Source: CAYNND01 sp964528735 (lineage in GTDB: Bacteria > Patescibacteriota > Minisyncoccia > Phycocordibacterales > UBA2100). Taken from it: a DNA stretch of 32,333 bases. The translations under genes and the position numbers were made by a program. The DNA is taken from assembly GCA_964528735.1 (NCBI GenBank), contig CAZGUV010000010.1:1-32333 (forward strand), in the 5' to 3' direction. The notes below the pieces were generated by a model. It worked only from the letters and a program-made list of their open reading frames with translations, had not been told where the DNA came from and did not search any database. Below, one piece after another: positions 7,978-14,864 of the stretch; the first letter of the stretch is position 1, and each line of letters begins with the position of its first letter.

Positions 7978-8766
7978 TTATTTGACCAATGGAACCCACG
8001 TATCTCCTGCGTAGATTGCGACCAATTTGCCGTCCATAGTAATGAGTGTATTGCCCGCAATCGCATCACCACTCAAGGTAAGTGATTGCACGACACCGTC
8101 ACTATTTCGCTCCAAATCAGAAATAATCCCTGTTGTGACACGCAAACGCTCAGCACCACCTAAGACAATAAGAGTCTGTCCGAGCTGCACCGCTGATGAG
8201 TCTCCCGATGAAAGTGCCGCACCCACTGCTTTCTCAAGTGTGAGATATGCTCCAACACTTGTCTGTTTGTACGAGACTACTTCTGTTTCAGCGCCTGTTG
8301 CGAGTGTTCGCACGACATACTGTACCCCCTCTTTCATAACTGCTGAGTCTGTCATGACAATCGTTGCGCCCATAAAGATTCCTCGTGCGACAAAGACGCG
8401 CTCGAGGTCTCCTTCTTGAGGTTCGGTTTTTGTATCTGCTTTTTCAGATGAATCTTTTTTCCGTAACTCATAAATATTGACGATTGAAGGCACTGCCCCC
8501 TTGACTGCTTCTGCAACAAGATCAGCCTCGCGCACCAACACTACTTTTTCCTTTGTTATTACTTTTGGTTCGCCTCCTTTTGAAGAGTCTTTTTCGACAA
8601 CACGTTCAACGGTCTTTTCAATCACACGATTTACAGTCTGAGTCACTGCGGGAGGTGCTTGCTGCAAGAGTGACACCGTGACGATGCCAGTTGCAATCGA
8701 AGTCACAAAACTCACCAAGAGCGTGAGGAGTACTATCTGAGTTTTGTTTAACTTCTCTATATCCAT
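7978..8766 (-). CDS. Membrane-anchored HtrA/trypsin-like protein, probably catalytically inactive
   Basis: The product has 262 residues: a short cytosolic N-terminus, one transmembrane helix at about 10-35, a charged linker rich in Val, Glu and Lys (40-80), then a domain with the layout of a trypsin-fold HtrA protease. TTGIISDLER matches the conserved strand VTSGIVSALGR, and GNTLITMDGKLVAI occupies the place of GNSGGPLVN.DGKVVGI. The catalytic Ser motif is GNTLIT (238-243). The His site reads TDSAV (139-143) and the Asp site SVGAYLTLE, so all three catalytic residues appear lost. Family assignment is by motif alignment from memory. A binding or regulatory role at the membrane is inferred. The start is backed by TAGACT ending 6 nt upstream. 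Confidence 0.7.
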   Translation of the reverse strand: MDIEKLNKTQIVLLTLLVSFVTSIATGIVTVSLLQQAPPAVTQTVNRVIEKTVERVVEKDSSKGGEPKVITKEKVVLVREADLVAEAVKGAVPSIVNIYELRKKDSSEKADTKTEPQEGDLERVFVARGIFMGATIVMTDSAVMKEGVQYVVRTLATGAETEVVSYKQTSVGAYLTLEKAVGAALSSGDSSAVQLGQTLIVLGGAERLRVTTGIISDLERNSDGVVQSLTLSGDAIAGNTLITMDGKLVAIYAGDTWVPLVK

Positions 8767-8772
8767 GCAGAC

Positions 8773-8800
8773 AGTCTAGGGTGAAACTGAAAAAAAGCAA
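8773..8800 (-). promoter_or_regulatory. Promoter of the HtrA-like gene, predicted leaderless
   Basis: On the minus strand TTGCTT (8800-8795) is followed after 16 nt by TAGACT (8778-8773), which ends 6 nt before the ATG at 8766. The spacer contains a T-run. Confidence 0.55.
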
Positions 8801-8804
8801 AGTA

Positions 8805-9992
8805 TTATCGGTTCTGCGTGTGAACGTGCGCGACTAGTGCCTCAAGTATTTTGACTGTCTTTTGAATGTCTTTGCGTGTGGTCGAACGCCCGAACGAAAA
8901 CCTGAGTGTGTTTGTCGCTCGCCACTGTGGACCACCCAGTGCTTCAACGACGGGCGAGATTGGATCGCCTGATTCAAGCAAGCAGATAGACTTAGTGCTC
9001 ATCGAGATACCCGCATGATCAAGCGCATACATAATGTACTCACTATCTATATGCGGAATCGACACATTGACCACATGGGGGAGCTGGTCGCTGTGTGTGC
9101 CATTTATCAATGCACCCGAGATGCGCGAGAGCTCACGAATGAACTCTGCGCGAAGCGTGCGCATGTTCCTAAAATCAGCTGCTCGTGTCCGTTCACCGTC
9201 TGAGAGTGCCGTCGCAAAACCAGTCGCAAGATACGGATCTTCAGTACCTGGGCGAAGTCCGCGCTCTTGTGTACCACCATAGAGCCCCGCCTCAAGCTCT
9301 ACTCCCTTTTCTACAAACAAAACGGCAACTCCACGTGGGCCGTAGAGTTTTGTTGATGAATATGTTGCAAGCGATAGCCCGACGCCGTGCGGTTGTGGTG
9401 ACTGCGCCCACGCTGATTGCCCTGCATCACTATGAAAAACTATTGATGTATTGTGCGCTTTTTCAAATTCATCAATGACACGAGAGAGCGCACGCATTGG
9501 TTGTATTGTCCCAATCTCACCATTTGCCCACCCTATCGAGACCAGACAGGTCTCTCGTGTAAGCGCTGATTGAAGCGCATCAGTCTTAATACATCCATGC
9601 TCATCAGGTCGGATGTAGGTCACATCCGCAAGCTCAGAGAATACACTTGATTCGGTTACTTCACGGATTGAAGAATGCTCAATTGCAGATACGACAACAT
9701 GTGTGCGCTTACCTGTTTTTTTGACTCGACGCCTGACCACCCCAATGAGTGCGAGGTTGTTTGCTTCGGTAGCTCCCGATGTAAAGATGATTTCTTGAGG
9801 CTTCACAGCCAATACTGACGCAATAGATGCTCGTGCATCGTCGAGTACCTTTTTCGCTGCAAGTCCATCACTATGCGGCGCACCAGGGTTTGCAAAGATA
9901 TGTTCGACCCGCTTCATTGCGCGCAAAGCACGAGTGCTGCAGGGTGTAGCCGCAGCATAGTCCATATAGATACGAGGGGTCTGCCGTTTCAT
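8805..9992 (-). CDS. Cysteine desulfurase, NifS/IscS family
   Basis: This 395-residue fold-type I PLP enzyme would take sulfur from cysteine for Fe-S clusters or tRNA thiolation. Visible motifs are YMDYAAATP at the N-terminus, TSGATEANNLAL (71-82), EHSS (105-108, His106 stacking on PLP), HSDAGQ (187-192), the PLP lysine K215 in STKLYGPRG, the R..GTE loop (RPGTED, 247-252) and the catalytic cysteine C337 in STKSICLLESG. Two departures from the family: Thr214 replaces the usual His before the PLP lysine, and the cysteine loop is SICLLESGD rather than SSGSACSS. No iscU, sufB or mnmA is in the window. TAGGAT ends 6 nt before the ATG. The class is secure; the specific partner pathway is not. Confidence 0.9.
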   Translation of the reverse strand: MKRQTPRIYMDYAAATPCSTRALRAMKRVEHIFANPGAPHSDGLAAKKVLDDARASIASVLAVKPQEIIFTSGATEANNLALIGVVRRRVKKTGKRTHVVVSAIEHSSIREVTESSVFSELADVTYIRPDEHGCIKTDALQSALTRETCLVSIGWANGEIGTIQPMRALSRVIDEFEKAHNTSIVFHSDAGQSAWAQSPQPHGVGLSLATYSSTKLYGPRGVAVLFVEKGVELEAGLYGGTQERGLRPGTEDPYLATGFATALSDGERTRAADFRNMRTLRAEFIRELSRISGALINGTHSDQLPHVVNVSIPHIDSEYIMYALDHAGISMSTKSICLLESGDPISPVVEALGGPQWRATNTLRFSFGRSTTRKDIQKTVKILEALVAHVHTQNR

Positions 9993-9998
9993 CTGAGC

Positions 9999-10026
9999 AT
10001 CCTACAAAATAAATGTGAATTCACAA
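9999..10026 (-). promoter_or_regulatory. Promoter of the cysteine desulfurase gene, predicted leaderless
   Basis: On the minus strand TTGTGA (10026-10021) is followed after 16 nt by TAGGAT (10004-9999), ending 6 nt before the ATG at 9992. It fits in the 35-nt gap after the upstream gene's stop, so the two genes need not share a transcript. Confidence 0.6.
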
Positions 10027-10027
10027 G

Positions 10028-12217
10028 CTATGGTGTTCCGATAAATTCTTTTCTCAAACGAGCACTCAACGACTCAACTGACTCGGTCAACCCGACAAGT
10101 CCCGGCTGGTTGAGTGAACCCGCCTTTCGCTTCGCAAAAAATTCATCAAACCATTTCCAGAATGTTTCGTCACTGAGTATTTCACCATACGAAAGTTCGA
10201 CCCGTGCACCGTGTACGCGTGCTGGAATAGTCGATGCAATCACCCCACGAGGAAGCTGTACTCCTTGTGTAAGCTGAGCGATGCGCATCTCTGGAGCTTC
10301 GTTTATATATCGAGCAAACGCATGCGTAAACCAATCAAGCGCACGGCGCTCATCCGGAGTGCGTAGTCCATGTACACCGACATACGCTCGAAGCACCGGG
10401 AGCAGTGCGTATGTACCATGCTCGCTGGTAACTGGTGTCTTAAATTGTTTGAACAATCGCTCGCGCTCTGGATTGACCTTCAATGCTGGTGCACGCTCAT
10501 TCATGTCAGTATCATCAACTGTTTGAGGTTTTGGAATAGTATCAGCATCAGGTAACTGCGGGCGCGCACCTACGTCATGCATTGGCTCACGTCGTGGCTG
10601 CTCTGGGATAGTGACAGTCATGCCAAGTAGTCCTCCCATAATCGCTGAGACTGCGTTACGTACGCGGTTACGTACTCGCGTGCGAGTAACTTCTTGACGC
10701 AACGCGTGGTGTTGATGTGACAATGTGTCAGACGATACTGTTTCGCGTGTAGTTGTATCATCGTGAACTTCTTTGTGTGGTGTCGGCAACGCGCGTATCA
10801 AGTCCTCGAGTGTAGTACGTGCAGACGCGAGTGCTCCACGAGCAGAAGACAGCGCGTGTGCATCAGTGTGCGTCGTATCAAGTGCGCGCTCAACACTCTG
10901 GTAAACCGCATCGAGCATTTGACTTACCTCTTGAGTGAGCGTAAGCCCGGGCGTCGAAGCAAGTCCTCGCACAGCATCAGTCATTTCTCGAATGTGTGCC
11001 TCATCAATGCGCCTATGCTCACGTGTATACCCCGTTGCGCCTTCAGGAAATTTTTTCTCAATGTAGCGGAATTTCAAATCAGCCATCTGCTCACGTGCAT
11101 TTTCAAGTTGTCGCTGAATGTCATCTGTATCTATAGACTCGTATGTTGCATGCGTCGAGGTCGTGTCTTGGAAAACCCACCGACGCACCAACCACTCAAG
11201 CGTACACGCGTCGATAAAGGCACGGCGCGCGTCAGAGAGACCGAGCGCATCCATCCGCTTGATAAATGCTTCTGCATCATCGTCATTAATATAGTCTTGA
11301 AGCTGTGGCTTACCCCCAGCATTTCCCCCAAAACCTTCGGAACGAATCAAGTAGGTAATTGTCTCCGCGAGTTCGCCTGAGAGCGCTTTGAGCTCTGCGA
11401 TACGGTTCAACCGTTCGTGGAGCGCGTTAAAAAAGCGTTCAGTTTGTATGAGAAAACTTTCACTCCACGGCACACCATCAACAGAAAATGTATGGACCGC
11501 ACCAACGGTAGTCTGCTTGAGATGCTCTGCAAGAGTACCAACTGTTCTCTCCAGCGTGTCTCGCTCCTCATTCGAGAGCCCCCACGTACTGACTAAGTCT
11601 ACAGATTCATTCCCCTTTTTTAGAGTGAGTAGCTCCTGCAGTGTGCGCGCATGCGCTGATACCGCATCGCCATATCCGCGAAGTGATTGGCCCCCCAGCA
11701 GTGTTAGAACACCCCGCTCAGCTGTAATACGCTTATCTGTCCCACGAGTGATAATTGAGCACACGTCTGCACACTGAGAAAGGACGTGCTCTGCTCGTAG
11801 ACGTTCACTATGTTTTTCGAGGATTGAAGAAAACGATGACTTGAGACCATTCAGTAATTGCTCTGCGGTGCGTGCACGTCGCTCAATAATACGAATATGC
11901 ACATCAGGTTCATCATCTCGTCCATCTATATCATCATCTTCATCAGTGAGTTGCGTGCTCGCAAGGTGTCGCACAGCATCAAGCCGCAACCTACTCACCT
12001 CAAAGCCGGTACGGCGTGCCCAGTTTTCAATATCAACCTGAAGTTCACCAAGTGAACGGCTCGCTGTATCTGTTGCACCGCACATCTGTGCACACACACG
12101 AAACGCTGTGTCGAGCGACACAAGTTTTTGTTTGAATTGTTCGTACCGTTGATCTATCTGCAACTCCGCTTCACGAATACGATGATGCAACTCCTGTTCT
12201 ACTCCGCGTCTTTGCAT
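10028..12217 (-). CDS. Large unrecognised, largely helical protein
   Basis: From ATG 12217 the product has 729 residues. A longer frame begins at 12307, but it would overlap the upstream hydrolase gene, and a good promoter ends 6 nt before 12217. I recognise no family. The protein is highly charged and predicted mostly helical, rich in Arg, Glu and Asp (for example the acidic DEDDDIDGRDDEPD run near residue 95), with coiled-coil-like stretches in the first third. Near residue 540 a short hydrophobic segment (AVSAIMGGLLGMTVTI) could be a membrane hairpin or buried helix. It is followed by a Pro-rich disordered linker and a compact C-terminal domain of about 140 residues (LLPVLRAYVGVHGL...ETFWKWFDEFFAK). 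No signal peptide is seen. Function unknown. Confidence 0.75.
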   Translation of the reverse strand: MQRRGVEQELHHRIREAELQIDQRYEQFKQKLVSLDTAFRVCAQMCGATDTASRSLGELQVDIENWARRTGFEVSRLRLDAVRHLASTQLTDEDDDIDGRDDEPDVHIRIIERRARTAEQLLNGLKSSFSSILEKHSERLRAEHVLSQCADVCSIITRGTDKRITAERGVLTLLGGQSLRGYGDAVSAHARTLQELLTLKKGNESVDLVSTWGLSNEERDTLERTVGTLAEHLKQTTVGAVHTFSVDGVPWSESFLIQTERFFNALHERLNRIAELKALSGELAETITYLIRSEGFGGNAGGKPQLQDYINDDDAEAFIKRMDALGLSDARRAFIDACTLEWLVRRWVFQDTTSTHATYESIDTDDIQRQLENAREQMADLKFRYIEKKFPEGATGYTREHRRIDEAHIREMTDAVRGLASTPGLTLTQEVSQMLDAVYQSVERALDTTHTDAHALSSARGALASARTTLEDLIRALPTPHKEVHDDTTTRETVSSDTLSHQHHALRQEVTRTRVRNRVRNAVSAIMGGLLGMTVTIPEQPRREPMHDVGARPQLPDADTIPKPQTVDDTDMNERAPALKVNPERERLFKQFKTPVTSEHGTYALLPVLRAYVGVHGLRTPDERRALDWFTHAFARYINEAPEMRIAQLTQGVQLPRGVIASTIPARVHGARVELSYGEILSDETFWKWFDEFFAKRKAGSLNQPGLVGLTESVESLSARLRKEFIGTP

Positions 12218-12223
12218 GGGCAA

Positions 12224-12252
12224 ATCGTACACGCAAAACATGAATGCGACAA
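12224..12252 (-). promoter_or_regulatory. Promoter of the 729-residue protein, predicted leaderless
   Basis: On the minus strand TTGTCG (12252-12247) is followed after exactly 17 nt by TACGAT (12229-12224), ending 6 nt before the ATG at 12217. It fixes the start inside the longer ORF and lies just beyond the upstream gene's stop. Confidence 0.65.
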
Positions 12253-12264
12253 CAGAGATGCGCG

Positions 12265-13089
12265 CTATTGTGTGCGCTTCAAAAACCAGCGAAACTCTCT
12301 GACCCAATCTGCATCAGATGCATAGGGCACATCGTTGTGACCTGCATCAGGGATAATAAATTTTTGTTTCGGCCCAATGTACGAATCATAGAGCGCTACT
12401 CCCTGTTCGCGCCCGACGACTTCATCCTTATCCGCGATGACAAAAAAAGCAGGTGCTCGCAGCCCTGAGAGCATCTCAGTGTTTTCATAGGTATCGAGCA
12501 GCAGCAGTGACATCGGGAAAAATGGCATTGTATTCCATGCTACTTGTGCAAATGAATCAAACGGTGTGATGAAAAGAAGCGCACGTAATCGCTCTTCAGA
12601 AGAAATCGCAGCGTACGCCGCAACACCACTGCCGAGACTTTCTCCTACCATTACAAAAGGCAGCTCATTAGTAGACTCTATAACAGCAATCGCATCATCG
12701 GCTGCCTTAAAAAATGATTTTTTACCAAAACTGCCATCACGCCGCCCATACCCTGGATACTCCATGACGAATACATTCCCTGGGAGTGCGATATGTGTGA
12801 GTAGTTGAGTGAAGTATGTCCTATCGAGCGCCTCGCCTGCGTTGCCGTGAAATACAAGATAGTTCACCTCTGCTGAAGGCGAAAGACGTTTAATGCCGAT
12901 GAGGCGACCGTCGGGTGCATACCACTCCTCCGCATACGCATCAGACAACTGACTGCGCGCCTCGGGCGTTGTCGTATGCGTAGGAAGATATATATACGAA
13001 CGCTGCATTACAAAAAAGAACAGCGCGACAAGTATATAGACACTTCCGACTGATGCGGCACTTCTATAGAGCAAGTCTTTCACGAGCAT
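12265..13089 (-). CDS. Membrane-anchored alpha/beta hydrolase
   Basis: From ATG 13089 the product has 274 residues. A frame extends to 13170, but that would overlap the divergent gene's start, and TACAAT ends 6 nt before 13089. An N-terminal hydrophobic helix (SVGSVYILVALFFFVMQ) anchors a serine-hydrolase domain with oxyanion-loop HGNAG, nucleophile elbow GESLGSG, the acid in IADKDEVVG and the catalytic His in DAGHND. The layout matches the FrsA/BEM46-like group of membrane-linked hydrolases. The substrate cannot be predicted. The gene is divergent from a DUF4446 gene, with a shared palindrome between them. Confidence 0.85.
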   Translation of the reverse strand: MLVKDLLYRSAASVGSVYILVALFFFVMQRSYIYLPTHTTTPEARSQLSDAYAEEWYAPDGRLIGIKRLSPSAEVNYLVFHGNAGEALDRTYFTQLLTHIALPGNVFVMEYPGYGRRDGSFGKKSFFKAADDAIAVIESTNELPFVMVGESLGSGVAAYAAISSEERLRALLFITPFDSFAQVAWNTMPFFPMSLLLLDTYENTEMLSGLRAPAFFVIADKDEVVGREQGVALYDSYIGPKQKFIIPDAGHNDVPYASDADWVREFRWFLKRTQ

Positions 13090-13095
13090 AGAGCG

Positions 13096-13101
13096 ATTGT
13101 A
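13096..13101 (-). promoter_or_regulatory. -10 element of the alpha/beta hydrolase gene
   Basis: TACAAT on the minus strand ends 6 nt before the ATG at 13089. No convincing -35 is seen; the -35 region adjoins the 20-nt palindrome at 13117-13136. Confidence 0.5.
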
Positions 13102-13116
13102 CCATGCACTCACTGA

Positions 13117-13136
13117 CTCGTTTGTAGACAAACGAG
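13117..13136. promoter_or_regulatory. Perfect 9+2+9 palindrome between divergent genes, candidate operator
   Basis: CTCGTTTGTAGACAAACGAG has 9 perfectly complementary bases on each side of a 2-nt centre. It contains the -35 (TAGACA, 13125-13130) of the rightward gene and lies about 15 nt above the -10 of the leftward gene. That is where a dimeric regulator could control both. Confidence 0.65.
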
Positions 13137-13154
13137 CGCAGAATCCTGTATACT
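13125..13154 (+). promoter_or_regulatory. Promoter of the DUF4446 gene, predicted leaderless
   Basis: TAGACA (13125-13130) is followed after 18 nt by TATACT (13149-13154), ending 7 nt before the ATG at 13162. Confidence 0.65.
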
Positions 13155-13161
13155 CGCATCC

Positions 13162-13608
13162 ATGACTCAAGAGACACTTGTCATCGTATTAGCATGCGCA
13201 GTCGCGCTCCTTTTGTTTGCGGTCGCGTGGCTTACCTACACACTTCAAAAACTCAGCCGAGGCAAAAATGGCGCATCACTTGAATCAGCAATCATGGACA
13301 TCCTTGATTACCATGAGGAATACCGCCGTGAGCACAAAAAATCACTTGACCGCATCGGCTCGCTTGAAAGCAGAATGAGGAAAGCGATTCGCAATGTATC
13401 AACCGTCCGCTTTGACCCGTTTGAGGGTGCTGGTTCGGGTAAACAAAGTTTTGCAATCGCACTCTTGGACGATGACGGAAATGGCGCTGTTGTTTCTTCG
13501 CTTCACGCACGAGATAGTGTCCGTGTTTTTGCAAAACCAATCAGTGATTTTAAATCTACTCACGAGCTTTCAGACGAAGAGCTCCGCGCAATAGCGCAAT
13601 CTCAGTAA
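13162..13608 (+). CDS. DUF4446 family membrane protein
   Basis: The 148-residue product has one N-terminal transmembrane helix (about 5-27), a helical charged segment (30-75), then the DUF4446 core. There VRFDPFEGAGSGKQSFAIALLDDDGNGAVVSSLHARD and VFAKPI..F.STHELSDEE closely match the family pattern (quoted here as separate motifs: RFDPFEG, QSFAIALLD, GAVVSSLHARD, ELSDEE). The family is widespread in Firmicutes and Patescibacteria and has no assigned biochemical function. The length is normal. The gene has its own leaderless-type promoter and ends at a strong terminator shared with the convergent DUF4349 gene. Confidence 0.88.
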   Translation: MTQETLVIVLACAVALLLFAVAWLTYTLQKLSRGKNGASLESAIMDILDYHEEYRREHKKSLDRIGSLESRMRKAIRNVSTVRFDPFEGAGSGKQSFAIALLDDDGNGAVVSSLHARDSVRVFAKPISDFKSTHELSDEELRAIAQSQ

Positions 13609-13610
13609 CC

Positions 13611-13639
13611 AAAAGACGCCCCTGAGGGCGTCTTTTTTT
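13611..13639. terminator. Bidirectional intrinsic terminator between convergent genes
   Basis: GACGCCC (13615-13621) and GGGCGTC (13626-13632) form a perfect stem around CTGA. The stem is flanked by AAAA and TTTTTTT, extending it to 11 bp. It serves the DUF4446 gene on the plus strand and could also serve the DUF4349 gene ending at 13660 on the minus strand. Confidence 0.9.
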
Positions 13640-13659
13640 ATTCATTCTTCAATAAATGG

Positions 13660-14775
13660 TTACCAACTCCAGATTGATTTTACAATCTTGAGCATAAACT
13701 TTACAAACACTGCAAGCCCAATAATCGTGACCGCAAGCACGAGTCCGTACCAGAGCATACTCAAGATAAGCGCAGGAATACTAAGGATGATAGCAGCGAG
13801 CGTATCACTCATATCGCGAAGCGTTTGCTGAATCTTGTACTTCCATGAATCCTTAAGTGATTGCCAATCAACAGCACTCCATTTCGATACTGATACTGAG
13901 AAGTGACTGTATGTGGTCTCTTCTATCTGATCGTCTTTGCCACCACTGTACTGTCGAATCTGCTCTTCGAGTGAAAGCTTCTCGTTCGTGAGTCGCTCAA
14001 CCATCGTGAGCTTTTGCGTGATGATTGTAGTCAAATCACTGACTTTTCCATTTTGTGTTGCAAGTGAAGAGAGACGCGCAAATGCAGTCTCAGTTTCTTT
14101 GAGAGTCTCATCTATTGACGCAAGTCGTCGCTTCAAGATGTCTACCCTATCTCCCGTGTTCTCAATATTTTGCGCGACACTATCTATAGATACATTCCAC
14201 TCCTTTGGATCAAGCTCTTTGAGTTTTGCAACAATCTCCTCGGTCTTTTCCTTTTCAACTCTAAATGTGTAACTACAGTAACGTTCGCCCTGCGATGCAG
14301 AGTCAAAGAGTACGTACGAAAGTGGTTTTAAATCTTCAATTACGGCACAGGTCTCCTTGAACTTCCTTGTTTCGTAACTTGCACTATATCCTTCACGTTG
14401 ATACAGCTCAGCATTTCGTGAGCCATTTACCATCGGCATTGGCATCATCGATGGAGCGGACATCATGCCCATACTTCCATCTGAATCATACGCCATCTCC
14501 GCAGCAACATCTCCACCACCCATCGGCATGTAGTTTGCTACTTTTTGCATCATCGAGTACCCAGGCTCAGCTCGGACTGCCATAGGGTAACTTGTACTGC
14601 CATACGAAGGATTTATTGAACTAATCGTGTGCTGCCCAAATGAAAGCAGTGCACCAAAGATAGTAAGACCGACTGAGAGCACAACAAGCGCGGCAAGCGC
14701 GACACCACTTACCTTCAAAAGTGATGTGGCCGACCAGTCAAAATTTTTAAAAAATGTCTGTATTTTTTCTAACAT
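13660..14775 (-). CDS. DUF4349-type membrane protein
   Basis: From ATG 14775 the product has 371 residues. The frame continues to 14859, but TACACT with a -35 ends 8 nt before 14775. Residues about 18-45 form a transmembrane helix. A Met/Gly-rich low-complexity stretch (PMGGGD...SMGMMSAPSMMPMPM) follows. The middle matches DUF4349: a YCSYTFRVEKEKTEEIV strand-helix, a coiled coil (KRRLASIDETL...ERLTNEKLSLEEQI), then TTYSHFSVSVSK. Two closely spaced transmembrane segments occupy about 320-365. DUF4349 proteins are extracytoplasmic with membrane helices at both ends and have no settled function. The methionine-rich stretch could be a flexible linker or a metal-contacting segment; that is speculation. 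Confidence 0.8.
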   Translation of the reverse strand: MLEKIQTFFKNFDWSATSLLKVSGVALAALVVLSVGLTIFGALLSFGQHTISSINPSYGSTSYPMAVRAEPGYSMMQKVANYMPMGGGDVAAEMAYDSDGSMGMMSAPSMMPMPMVNGSRNAELYQREGYSASYETRKFKETCAVIEDLKPLSYVLFDSASQGERYCSYTFRVEKEKTEEIVAKLKELDPKEWNVSIDSVAQNIENTGDRVDILKRRLASIDETLKETETAFARLSSLATQNGKVSDLTTIITQKLTMVERLTNEKLSLEEQIRQYSGGKDDQIEETTYSHFSVSVSKWSAVDWQSLKDSWKYKIQQTLRDMSDTLAAIILSIPALILSMLWYGLVLAVTIIGLAVFVKFMLKIVKSIWSW

Positions 14776-14783
14776 ATACCTCA

Positions 14784-14811
14784 AGTGTAGCGCGATACGT
14801 GAGACGAGCAA
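14784..14811 (-). promoter_or_regulatory. Promoter of the DUF4349 gene, predicted leaderless
   Basis: On the minus strand TTGCTC (14811-14806) is followed after 16 nt by TACACT (14789-14784), ending 8 nt before the ATG at 14775. It is divergent from the infB promoter. Confidence 0.6.
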
Positions 14812-14847
14812 GGAGCTTCTCCGATGATGGAATATTGGGGGTATATA

Positions 14848-14856
14848 TGCTAGTAT
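14848..14856 (+). promoter_or_regulatory. Extended -10 promoter of infB, predicted leaderless
   Basis: TGCTAGTAT is an extended -10 (TGC plus TAGTAT) ending 8 nt before the ATG at 14865. No good -35 lies 17 nt above, which fits an extended -10 promoter. The same TGCTAGTAT occurs in front of valS. Confidence 0.55.
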
Positions 14857-14864
14857 CACTCGCT

